From Bacteroidota bacterium (lineage in GTDB: Bacteria; Bacteroidota; Bacteroidia; Chitinophagales; LD1): 10,014 nt of DNA. Below are positions 1 through 5,687 of the stretch, piece by piece; the first letter of the stretch is position 1; each line of letters begins with the position of its first letter. Location of the stretch: positions 1 to 10,014 of the forward strand of contig JAQBNQ010000424.1 in assembly GCA_028288545.1 (NCBI GenBank), given 5' to 3'. The notes below the pieces were generated by a model. It had not been told where the DNA came from. It did no database searches and saw only the letters and a program-made list of their open reading frames with translations. The translations under genes and the position numbers were made by a program.

Positions 1-154
1 ACCACTTATAAATATAACCGGTAGAAGGAGTAATCGTCACAGAACCATCGCAGGTTTCAAAACAGGTTTCATTGCGGGTAGTTGCAGTAAATTGCGCATT
101 AACCCTGTTCAAAAACATCGAGAATAGAAAGACAATAAAAATCCTCTTATCCAT
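1..154 (-). CDS. Secreted SprB-like repeat protein, N-terminal fragment (cut by left edge)
   Basis: Reading the minus strand from the ATG at 154-152 gives 51 codons with no stop before the window edge. Residues 1-20 form a signal peptide: charged MDKR, a hydrophobic FIVFLF core, then a VNA|Q cleavage site. Next comes CFETCDGSVTITPSTGY, nearly the same as CFSNCSGSVEIKPSTGY in the neighbouring gene. The two are therefore tandem paralogues, both probably exported by Sec; if this one also ends in a T9SS sorting tail, that tail lies outside the window. The start lies 44 bases beyond the neighbour's stop on the same strand, so the two are probably co-transcribed with this gene second. The Cys pair (C31, C35) is shared with the paralogue and may form a disulphide. 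Function beyond secretion or surface display is unknown. The reading frame and homology are seen directly; full domain content is inferred. Confidence 0.8.
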   Translation of the reverse strand, partial: MDKRIFIVFLFSMFLNRVNAQFTATTRNETCFETCDGSVTITPSTGYIYKW

Positions 155-198
155 TTTTAAAAATAAGTTATTTGAAATTGGGAACGGATAAGGCCAAT

Positions 199-1014
199 TT
201 ACTCCTTCACAAATCGCGCATTAAAACTTCCCTCCGCAGAAGTAAAATTTAGAACATAATTACCAACTGCCAGATCTTTAACATTTATGAAGTGAGCTTG
301 TTTGCCTTTGGTTTCTGTTTCAGTTAAAACACTTTGCACTTTTCGCCCGGATAGATCATATATGCCGATATTCAGCAAAAGTTGTTCATCTAATTCATAA
401 GTAAGATTCATTACTTCGTGAGCAGGATTTGGCAATATGACCAGTTGTTGCAATTGAGGAATATCGTTAACGCCGGTACAGGGAGCGTTATTCTGACCAA
501 CCCTAACAGTATCGGCTTGAGAGCAGCCCAAACTGTCCCCGACAAGAACCTGGTAAAGTCCCGCTTGTAGGTTTCCCATTATTCCGTTAATAGAGTAAAA
601 CTGATGACTATCTATAGCAAAATTATAAGTGTAGGGTGGAGTTCCCCCAGATACGAAAGCCAGGATAGTTCCATCGCTATCTCCAAGGCAAGAAGCATTT
701 TGGGATGAGAAACTATCTATAATAAGTTCCGTTGGCTGTTCAATTATAAATTGTATAGTATCAAGAGGTATTCCTAGCGAATCAGTAACCGTGCAGGAAT
801 AATTTCCGGCACATAAAGAACCTTTATCGCCGGTTGTTGAACTATCCCCGGTAGACCATTTATAATGATAACCGGTTGAAGGTTTTATTTCGACAGATCC
901 TGAGCAGTTCGAAAAGCACCTGACATTATAAGTTGTAACCGTATCCTTGAATTGTGCCCTTAGGCCCATACAGGCAATAAAAAAGGCAATGGTCAATAGC
1001 AGTTTTAGCTTCAT
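199..1014 (-). CDS. Secreted protein with SprB-like repeats and T9SS C-terminal sorting domain
   Basis: The protein has 271 aa from the ATG at 1014-1012. A longer frame opens at 1077, but the chosen start puts a clean signal peptide at the N-terminus (MKLKLLLTIAFFIACMGLRA|Q). Residues ~28-93 and ~99-173 look like two Ig-like/SprB-type repeats, with the features CxxxCxGS...GYxYKWSTG and ASCLGDSDGTI...GGTPPYTY...LQAGLYQVLVGDSLGC. Residues ~190-271 match the T9SS type A sorting domain (Por secretion tail): ILPNPAHEVMNL, IYDLSGRKV, LAVGNYVLNF, and a C-terminal FVKE. Proteins with this tail cross the outer membrane through the Bacteroidota type IX system and are often attached to the cell surface; the tail is usually cleaved. 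The gene is divergent from the phage genes to its right and looks host-like, although phage-borne cargo cannot be excluded. Binding target unknown. Confidence 0.88.
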   Translation of the reverse strand: MKLKLLLTIAFFIACMGLRAQFKDTVTTYNVRCFSNCSGSVEIKPSTGYHYKWSTGDSSTTGDKGSLCAGNYSCTVTDSLGIPLDTIQFIIEQPTELIIDSFSSQNASCLGDSDGTILAFVSGGTPPYTYNFAIDSHQFYSINGIMGNLQAGLYQVLVGDSLGCSQADTVRVGQNNAPCTGVNDIPQLQQLVILPNPAHEVMNLTYELDEQLLLNIGIYDLSGRKVQSVLTETETKGKQAHFINVKDLAVGNYVLNFTSAEGSFNARFVKE

Positions 1015-1103
1015 GTTTCGAAAATAATTAATCTTTACTCCACGAAAGCAATAATTCAAAAAAATAATTTTACCCAAATAGTATAACTATAATATTTTTT
1101 GAT

Positions 1104-1111
1104 TACCTTTG
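1104..1111 (+). promoter_or_regulatory. Bacteroidota-type -7 promoter element
   Basis: TACCTTTG at this position matches the Bacteroidota sigma-factor -7 consensus TAnnTTTG and is followed by CA. It lies about 18 bases before the ATG at 1130, which would leave a leader of only about ten bases. I see no convincing TTG -33 element about 25 bases upstream, so the call rests on the -7 box and its placement. It would drive the 55-aa gene and possibly read on into the scaffold and capsid genes. Confidence 0.5.
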
Positions 1112-1129
1112 CATCATCAAATCCAATCC

Positions 1130-1297
1130 ATGGCCCTCGTTAAAGATAAAGACGGCAACACAAAGGAAGTAACCGATTTCATCGCAGCCAACAGCCAACT
1201 ACTTAAAAAATATGGCTACACTCCCATCGTTCCGCTACAACTTACTTCCCCCACCGCCCAGCCCTTCAAAAAAATCCGCAAAAGCTGCTGCAGCTAA
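1130..1297 (+). CDS. Small hypothetical protein (55 aa) ahead of the capsid module
   Basis: The protein has 55 aa from the ATG at 1130. The frame also has an upstream TTG at 1109, but this overlaps the probable -7 promoter box, so the ATG is preferred. The N-terminal half (ALVKDKDGNTKEVTDFI) looks like a folded, charged domain, followed by a helix with LLKKYGYTP. The C-terminal 20 residues are Pro/Thr-rich, then basic, ending in KSCCS. There is no signal peptide or membrane segment. It is the first plus-strand gene, divergent from the T9SS genes and 125 bases before the scaffold gene, so it may be the first gene of the phage late operon or an accessory gene at its border. I do not recognise the family. 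That it is a real gene is supported by the promoter, the codon use and the position. Confidence 0.55.
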   Translation: MALVKDKDGNTKEVTDFIAANSQLLKKYGYTPIVPLQLTSPTAQPFKKIRKSCCS

Positions 1298-1422
1298 CAC
1301 TCAAATTACTCTTGTATTTCCTTTGCGAACTTTGCGTTCATCCTTCGCGCTCTTTGCGTTAAAATGTATTCTTTCATTAATTCCGCACTCCGAATTCCTC
1401 ATTCCGAATTAAACAAAACCTC
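1298..1422. repeat. Intergenic short-repeat region (CTTTGCG and TCCGAATT repeats)
   Basis: Two short-repeat clusters fill this gap. CTTTGCG occurs exactly at 1321-1327, 1330-1336 and 1352-1358, with a variant CTTCGCG at 1343-1349, giving start spacings of 9, 13 and 9. Further on, TCCGAATT occurs at 1389-1396 and 1403-1410 (14-base period), with a related ATTCCG at 1380-1385. Short frames cross this stretch but have repetitive, non-protein-like composition. Similar CTTTGCG-rich and ATTCCG-rich spacers are, as far as I recall, common between genes in Bacteroidota genomes, so this may be a host-derived element sitting within or at the edge of the phage module. No terminator with a T-run is visible. 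Confidence 0.55.
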
Positions 1423-2238
1423 ATGGAACAACTAAAACAAATCGCCTCTCTCCTGGGCTTTCAACTGGACGACCCTTCCACCTTCGACATCAATCAGTTT
1501 AAAACGCACTTCGCCGAAAAATTCATCAGCAAAGAAGCTGTCCTTAACGACGAAGACATCTCCGCCCGCATAACCGGCAAACGCCTCGGCGCTTTTGAAA
1601 CAAAATTTGTCCGCGCCTTTGGCCTAAACTCTGAAGAAGTAAAAGGAAAAAAGCTAGAAGAGATACTGGACACCGCTGTCTCAAAACACAATGTTCAGTT
1701 GGAAGGCCTCCGCAAAAAACTTAGCGCCGAAGCCGATGAGCGTATCCTTCAGCTATCCACTCAACTGGAGGAAAAAGACAAAGGCTACCAGGACGCAACC
1801 AAACTGCTGGGCGAAACACAACTTGAGTTTGAAAATTACCGCAACCAGTCCGATTCAAAATTCAGTTCATACAAGATCAGCGATAAACTAAGTAAGGTTT
1901 ACGCCCGCATCAACTTCATCGACGGGTTTGAACGTGATGAGGTGCGCAAAACGGGCTTCAATACGGTCATCAGCAAAAAATACCAATTCGCATTAGACGA
2001 TAAAGACGAACTGATTGTAACTGACAACCAGGGCGACCGCATCAAACACCCAACAAAAGCCGGCGAATTCATCGACCCGCAAACCGTACTTACCGCAGAA
2101 GCAGAAACCAACAACCTGCTAAAAAAGAACAATGCCAAAAGCCCAACGGTTGTAAGCAAAACCATTCAACCCGAAATAAAGAAAAACCTTACTGGCCTTC
2201 CCCTCCACAAAAAAGCCGCTGCCCGCATTAAGGCGTAA
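1423..2238 (+). CDS. Probable capsid scaffolding protein (coiled-coil)
   Basis: The protein has 271 aa. It is highly charged with few aromatics. Residues ~80-155 show the Leu/charged pattern of a long coiled coil (LEEILDTAVSKHNVQLEGL, LQLSTQLEEKDKGYQDATKL). A compact region at ~156-225 is rich in charged residues and has turn-like DNQGD. The last ~20 residues are basic and helical (LHKKAAARIKA). Scaffolding proteins of tailed phages typically have a coiled-coil middle and a small basic helical tail that binds coat protein, and they lie just before the major capsid gene, as here (134-base gap). The role is inferred from context and sequence character: it would guide procapsid assembly and then leave the shell. 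No serine-protease motif is visible, so a protease-scaffold fusion is unlikely. The alternative is a minor structural protein. Confidence 0.6.
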   Translation: MEQLKQIASLLGFQLDDPSTFDINQFKTHFAEKFISKEAVLNDEDISARITGKRLGAFETKFVRAFGLNSEEVKGKKLEEILDTAVSKHNVQLEGLRKKLSAEADERILQLSTQLEEKDKGYQDATKLLGETQLEFENYRNQSDSKFSSYKISDKLSKVYARINFIDGFERDEVRKTGFNTVISKKYQFALDDKDELIVTDNQGDRIKHPTKAGEFIDPQTVLTAEAETNNLLKKNNAKSPTVVSKTIQPEIKKNLTGLPLHKKAAARIKA

Positions 2239-2372
2239 ACCCTCTAACAACAAACAACTGACAACAGTCAACTATTTAAAGAACAACTTCTGTGCCGCGC
2301 AGCAGTAAAGCGCAAGTGGGTGCTCAACCAGTTAAAGAGCAACATTCTTTCATCTTTTAAATCAAAACAACA
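2239..2372 (+). promoter_or_regulatory. 134-base leader before the capsid gene with an imperfect direct repeat
   Basis: This is the longest gap inside the structural module. It contains TTAAAGAACAACTTCT (2276-2291) and TTAAAGAGCAACATTCT (2332-2348), an imperfect direct repeat, plus a small possible hairpin in which TGCTC pairs with GAGCA around 2321-2341. The capsid gene start is preceded by an A-rich tract (AAATCAAAACAACA), typical of translation initiation in Bacteroidota. I find no clear TAnnTTTG promoter box. A leader that boosts expression of the capsid gene is plausible but is inference. Confidence 0.3.
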
Positions 2373-3452
2373 ATGAGCGCAATTTTAAGTCCGCTTATCG
2401 CCTGTGAGGCGGTTCAGTTAAGGCTTTCTGATATTTACAAAAATCAGCCTACTGAACCCACACCGCTGGTAGCTTTCCTCAACTCCGACCTTAACACATC
2501 GCGGATTTTGGAAACTGCCACCAGCCCGGGCATGGGCAAATTACGAAAGGTAAAAGTGGTATATCAACCACGCTTTACCGAAGACCAGGTGAGCGGTACC
2601 TTAACCACCGACTGCACCACCGACAATGTGCCGCCGCAAACTTTTTTCGAATACGAAATAGATCCGGATACCGGCGCAGAGTGGAAACAAAAATTTAACC
2701 TGCGCGACCTGATTGAAACCTGCCAGGGCAACGATGATTATGTGGCTTCGCAGATCATGGCCATCATTGACGTCGCAAGGCGTTCGATGGAGACCGACCT
2801 TACCAGTGCACTTGCGCTGAACATGGGTAAGTTTGCCAAAAACGATACCAGTGGTGTGTTTGCGATAGACGGATCAAGCACCGGTCGCGCATTGAAAAAA
2901 GTACCTACGCTTTACAGCGACGGAAAGTTTAACGAAAATGCGCTGTCCGAAATTACTTTCTCAGCCCGCCAGGCAGTTTTCAAAAGCATTCCATTTATTT
3001 TTGGTACCGGTACTATCGAAAAGTATTTTGACAAGCTATATGCACCGGCAGTTACCCAATGGGGACTTGACCTGGAAAAGTATATCAACGGCAAATATGT
3101 TTTTATGCCTTCGTACCGCATTGGCGATGCTTTTAATCCTGATCCAAGTACGGAACGTTTTGTTGCGCTTGATGCCGGTTCATTCTTCATCCTTCAATAC
3201 AACAAGTTTGAAGGTATGGAAGGTTTGAACGATGTTAACGCAGCCAACGCCGGACTTGTTCAGGGTATCATCACCGATCCTATAACCGGTATTGATTTTA
3301 ACTACAAATGGGTTTATAGTCCTTGCGGAGAATATGCTACAGCTGTTATCAGCACTGCATTCCAATTGGCCTCTTTACCCGATGATATGTATTCAACTTC
3401 CGACCGCTTAAACGGAGTAAACGGTGGACTTATTTTTCAAATCAGTAATTAA
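2373..3452 (+). CDS. Probable phage major capsid protein
   Basis: The protein has 359 aa with no signal peptide or membrane segment. An N-terminal arm (~1-55) is followed by a beta-rich stretch (~58-110; KVKVVYQPRFTEDQVSGTL), then a long helix (~122-152; DYVASQIMAIIDVARRSMETD...) that could be the HK97-fold spine helix. Residues ~190-225 are helical, and ~240-335 form strands ending in YKWVYSPCGEYATAVISTAFQLA. Length, soluble mixed alpha/beta character, high-GC codon use and position right after a scaffold-like gene all fit a major capsid protein of tailed phages. A sampled line of the gene is 60% GC, the highest among the lines I counted. I cannot show homology without a search, so the HK97-fold assignment is inference; a different major virion protein, such as a tail tube, is less likely from the gene order. 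Confidence 0.62.
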   Translation: MSAILSPLIACEAVQLRLSDIYKNQPTEPTPLVAFLNSDLNTSRILETATSPGMGKLRKVKVVYQPRFTEDQVSGTLTTDCTTDNVPPQTFFEYEIDPDTGAEWKQKFNLRDLIETCQGNDDYVASQIMAIIDVARRSMETDLTSALALNMGKFAKNDTSGVFAIDGSSTGRALKKVPTLYSDGKFNENALSEITFSARQAVFKSIPFIFGTGTIEKYFDKLYAPAVTQWGLDLEKYINGKYVFMPSYRIGDAFNPDPSTERFVALDAGSFFILQYNKFEGMEGLNDVNAANAGLVQGIITDPITGIDFNYKWVYSPCGEYATAVISTAFQLASLPDDMYSTSDRLNGVNGGLIFQISN

Positions 3453-3463
3453 CTAACAACACC

Positions 3464-4459
3464 ATGGCATTAGACTGTTTAAACGGTGTCGTGGGCGTTC
3501 GCGGATGCGATGCGGGCAATTCGCTTGTTTATGTTAACTCATTACCGGGCATTTCGGTGGCCGATTTTGACAAAGCCATAAACAACGAATCCCGCAACGC
3601 ATATACGCGTATCGCCGAACTGATACAACTCGCAATTTCCGAAGTACAACAAGATGTACAGGGCGCACTACTTGGCAAATACGAACTGAAAACCTTTATA
3701 GAAAATGACGTAATCGGTCATTTTCAGGACGACAGGGTAGTAACACCTCAAATACCCGGCAACATGGTTGGTGTCCAGGTTCGTGTTAATCTTACACCTT
3801 ACCTCAAATTATTTATCCGCCAGGTAAAACTGTACTGCAAATACACCGGCCCTGTCAACATAAAAATTTACGACCTGATACAAGGCACTTTGCTCGATAC
3901 TATCCCTATTAACGCGTTAGCAGGGCAAATCGTTACGCTTCCTATTGACAAAGAATACTTCAGCGACAGGCAGCGCATCAATCTGTTTATCGGTTACGAA
4001 TCAGATTTTGACGCTTACAAAACCTTACTTACTGCATATACAGACGATACCGGTACCAGTTCAAGCTACGCAAATTCGTGGATGTTTTTCCGTGGGGTAT
4101 CACTGGCAGATAATGTTCCCGCGCTTCGCGAAAATCTGGTGGGCAATTCAGGCACCGGCGGCTTAAGCATTTCATACTCGCTGCAATGTTCGTTTGATGA
4201 ACACCTGTGCAACATCAAAAAAATGCTGGCCATGCCCATACTCTACAAAACCGGTTCACTCATCATGAAGGAAATGAAACACTCCAAACGATTGAACGGC
4301 GTGGTGATCTCATACACTCAAAACCACGATGAGTTGATGAAAGATTATAACAACGAATACCTGTTGCGTATGAACCAGCTTTTTCAAAACCTGGTAATGC
4401 CCGATAGCCTCTGTTTTAGCTGCGCCGGTTTAACAGAGTCAAGAACAATACTTCCATGA
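3464..4459 (+). CDS. Putative neck/head-tail connector protein with Cys-containing C-terminal domain
   Basis: The protein has 331 aa and starts 11 bases after the capsid stop. Three regions can be seen. Residues 1-80: a short Cys-containing start (C5, C15), then YVNSLPGISVADFDKAI and a helical stretch, reminiscent of head-tail connector N-termini. Residues ~98-235: a beta-rich region (VQVRVNLTPYLKLFIRQVKL, VNIKIYDLIQGTLLDTIPI) suggesting a beta-sandwich. Residues ~236-325: helices with LQCSFDEHLCNIKKMLAMPI, LKDYNNEYLLRMNQ-type sequence and a terminal CFSC. Cysteines C242, C249, C317 and C320 pair up in a way that could bind a metal or form disulphides. Its stop overlaps the next gene's start (ATGA), so the two are translationally coupled. 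The adaptor/neck role rests on position; no family is firmly recognised. Confidence 0.45.
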   Translation: MALDCLNGVVGVRGCDAGNSLVYVNSLPGISVADFDKAINNESRNAYTRIAELIQLAISEVQQDVQGALLGKYELKTFIENDVIGHFQDDRVVTPQIPGNMVGVQVRVNLTPYLKLFIRQVKLYCKYTGPVNIKIYDLIQGTLLDTIPINALAGQIVTLPIDKEYFSDRQRINLFIGYESDFDAYKTLLTAYTDDTGTSSSYANSWMFFRGVSLADNVPALRENLVGNSGTGGLSISYSLQCSFDEHLCNIKKMLAMPILYKTGSLIMKEMKHSKRLNGVVISYTQNHDELMKDYNNEYLLRMNQLFQNLVMPDSLCFSCAGLTESRTILP

Positions 4460-5001
4460 CCACTGAAGAATACAACACAAAACTAGAGGAGCGTCTTAAC
4501 AAAGCGTCCGAGACAAAACGCGTTTATGACCTTGCACAAACAATACACAAGCAACAGGTAAAACGAATTTTTGACGAGGGCAAAAAAGCAGGTGGCAATA
4601 TCGGTCAATACTCAAGCACTCCGTTATACGCGGTAAAGACGGAATTTAAAACCGGCTTTCAACCCAAAGGAAAATCAGGCGCTTTATTATTCAAAAATGG
4701 AAAGCCGCATAAATCAATGTATTTGCGCGAAGGATATAAAGAGTTAAAACAAGTGCAGGGATTAGAATCCGGTTTCGTAAACCTTACGCTATCAGCTCAG
4801 CTTAAAAATGACTTTGCAAACAGCTTAAGTATTACGGGCGATGAGGTGATAAGCGGTGTTTCGCAACCCAACACAGGCAAAGCCGAAGGCCTTGAAAAAA
4901 AATACGGCGACGATCTGTTTACACTAAGCGATGATGAAAAAGAAGCGTTCAAATCCGCCGCTGCTCAGTGCGTAACAAAGTATTTAACCGGCACTGAATA
5001 G
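4456..5001 (+). CDS. Putative virion morphogenesis / tail-completion-like protein
   Basis: The protein has 181 aa, and its ATG overlaps the preceding TGA by four bases (ATGA). An N-terminal charged helix (~5-45) leads to STPLYAVKTEFKTG, then HKSMYLREGYKELKQVQGLESGFVNLTLSAQLKNDF (written as one region, residues ~85-120), then a strand ITGDEVISGV, a KAEGLEKKYG turn, and a C-terminal helix. This order (helix, grafted loop with a sequence like 'Gx..ltgxL..s', strand reporting the particle, then a 'LEkkyG' block) resembles phage gpG/HK97 gp10-type neck or tail-completion proteins, which join the head or the tail end. Coupling to the connector candidate supports a neck function. The resemblance is by eye; confidence in the exact family is modest, but confidence that it is a virion protein is good. 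Confidence 0.42.
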   Translation: MTTEEYNTKLEERLNKASETKRVYDLAQTIHKQQVKRIFDEGKKAGGNIGQYSSTPLYAVKTEFKTGFQPKGKSGALLFKNGKPHKSMYLREGYKELKQVQGLESGFVNLTLSAQLKNDFANSLSITGDEVISGVSQPNTGKAEGLEKKYGDDLFTLSDDEKEAFKSAAAQCVTKYLTGTE

Positions 5002-5051
5002 TTCACCAACGCTAATACCTCCTTTCACTAACCATCAAACCGGTAATTTCT

Positions 5052-5678
5052 ATGCTCATCAAAATAACAAACATCCTAAGCGACCGGATATCCGGCCTGG
5101 TAGAAAAAGCTTACGGGCTTGGTTTTATATACCAGGTTAACAGCAACAAAGAACCGATCGTTTTCAATAACGGCGAACCGCTGCATATTGATCTTGACCA
5201 GTACAAATCACTCTGCTTTTTCCTGCTCAACGGTCCGGTTACGCAAAGTCAGCGCGATAGTGATGTTAGTTGCGGAGTGCTCATCACAAAAAAAATTCCT
5301 TTAAGGCTCATCTACTTTTCTTCGGCGGAAGACAATAGTATTTGCCTACCGGTAGACGATGGCGATGTGACAAACATTAGCGGTGCATTGGTCTTCCAGG
5401 ATGACAAAGCACTGCGCGAACAGTTCAAATTATCAGCTATCAGTTTAACCAATATTCAGCAGGAATACCGCAGTGAAATTGTTTGGCCACAAATTTATGG
5501 GGCCGCCAATTTCAACCTTAAAGAAGACCAACAACTTTTTGCGCTCGACTTTGACCTGAACCTGGAAGGCGACCCTACTTGTTGGATACAGGGCCCTTGC
5601 GGGGAGGACAAGATACTGGATGACGAAACCTACGATCCGTTAACAGATAACGACAACGATATACTTAACTACAATTAA
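5052..5678 (+). CDS. Hypothetical virion protein with acidic C-terminal tail (tail-terminator/neck position)
   Basis: The protein has 208 aa with no signal peptide or membrane segment. Residues 1-100 are mixed alpha/beta (LVEKAYGLGFIYQVN, YKSLCFFLLNGPV, IPLRLIYFSS). Residues ~105-175 read as alternating strands and helices, with SLTNIQQEYRSEIVWPQIY and LFALDFDLNLEGDPTCW. The last ~25 residues are very acidic and Asn-rich (DDETYDPLTDNDNDILNYN). Three Cys lie near the C-terminus and in the middle (C98, C177, C183). It lies 50 bases after the completion-like gene and 9 bases before the fibre-like gene, where tailed phages often encode a tail terminator or neck subunit. I do not recognise the family; the role is position-based inference only. 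Confidence 0.4.
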   Translation: MLIKITNILSDRISGLVEKAYGLGFIYQVNSNKEPIVFNNGEPLHIDLDQYKSLCFFLLNGPVTQSQRDSDVSCGVLITKKIPLRLIYFSSAEDNSICLPVDDGDVTNISGALVFQDDKALREQFKLSAISLTNIQQEYRSEIVWPQIYGAANFNLKEDQQLFALDFDLNLEGDPTCWIQGPCGEDKILDDETYDPLTDNDNDILNYN

Positions 5679-5687
5679 AACATTACT

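Noticed and set aside
970..1014. Lipobox at C15 of the T9SS protein
   Set aside because: FIAC-M is a poor lipobox, the paralogue lacks the Cys, and an A|Q signal-peptidase I site is present in both.
1015..1077. Upstream start for the T9SS protein at 1077
   Set aside because: The extra 21 residues would precede and spoil a typical signal peptide that begins at 1014.
1109..1129. TTG start for the 55-aa gene (7 extra residues)
   Set aside because: The TTG lies within the probable -7 promoter box, and the ATG at 1130 follows at a sensible distance.
1212..1412. Plus-strand frame overlapping the 55-aa gene and the repeat spacer
   Set aside because: The composition is low-complexity (runs of Pro, Ser and Ala, then repeat-encoded residues), it overlaps a better gene, and its second half is translated repeat DNA.
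1494..2165. Minus-strand frames opposite the scaffold gene
   Set aside because: They are composition shadows (Ser/Leu-rich translations) of a well-formed plus-strand gene.
2912..3365. Frames opposite and out of frame with the capsid gene
   Set aside because: They lie wholly inside the capsid gene, have no start context and no family-like sequence.
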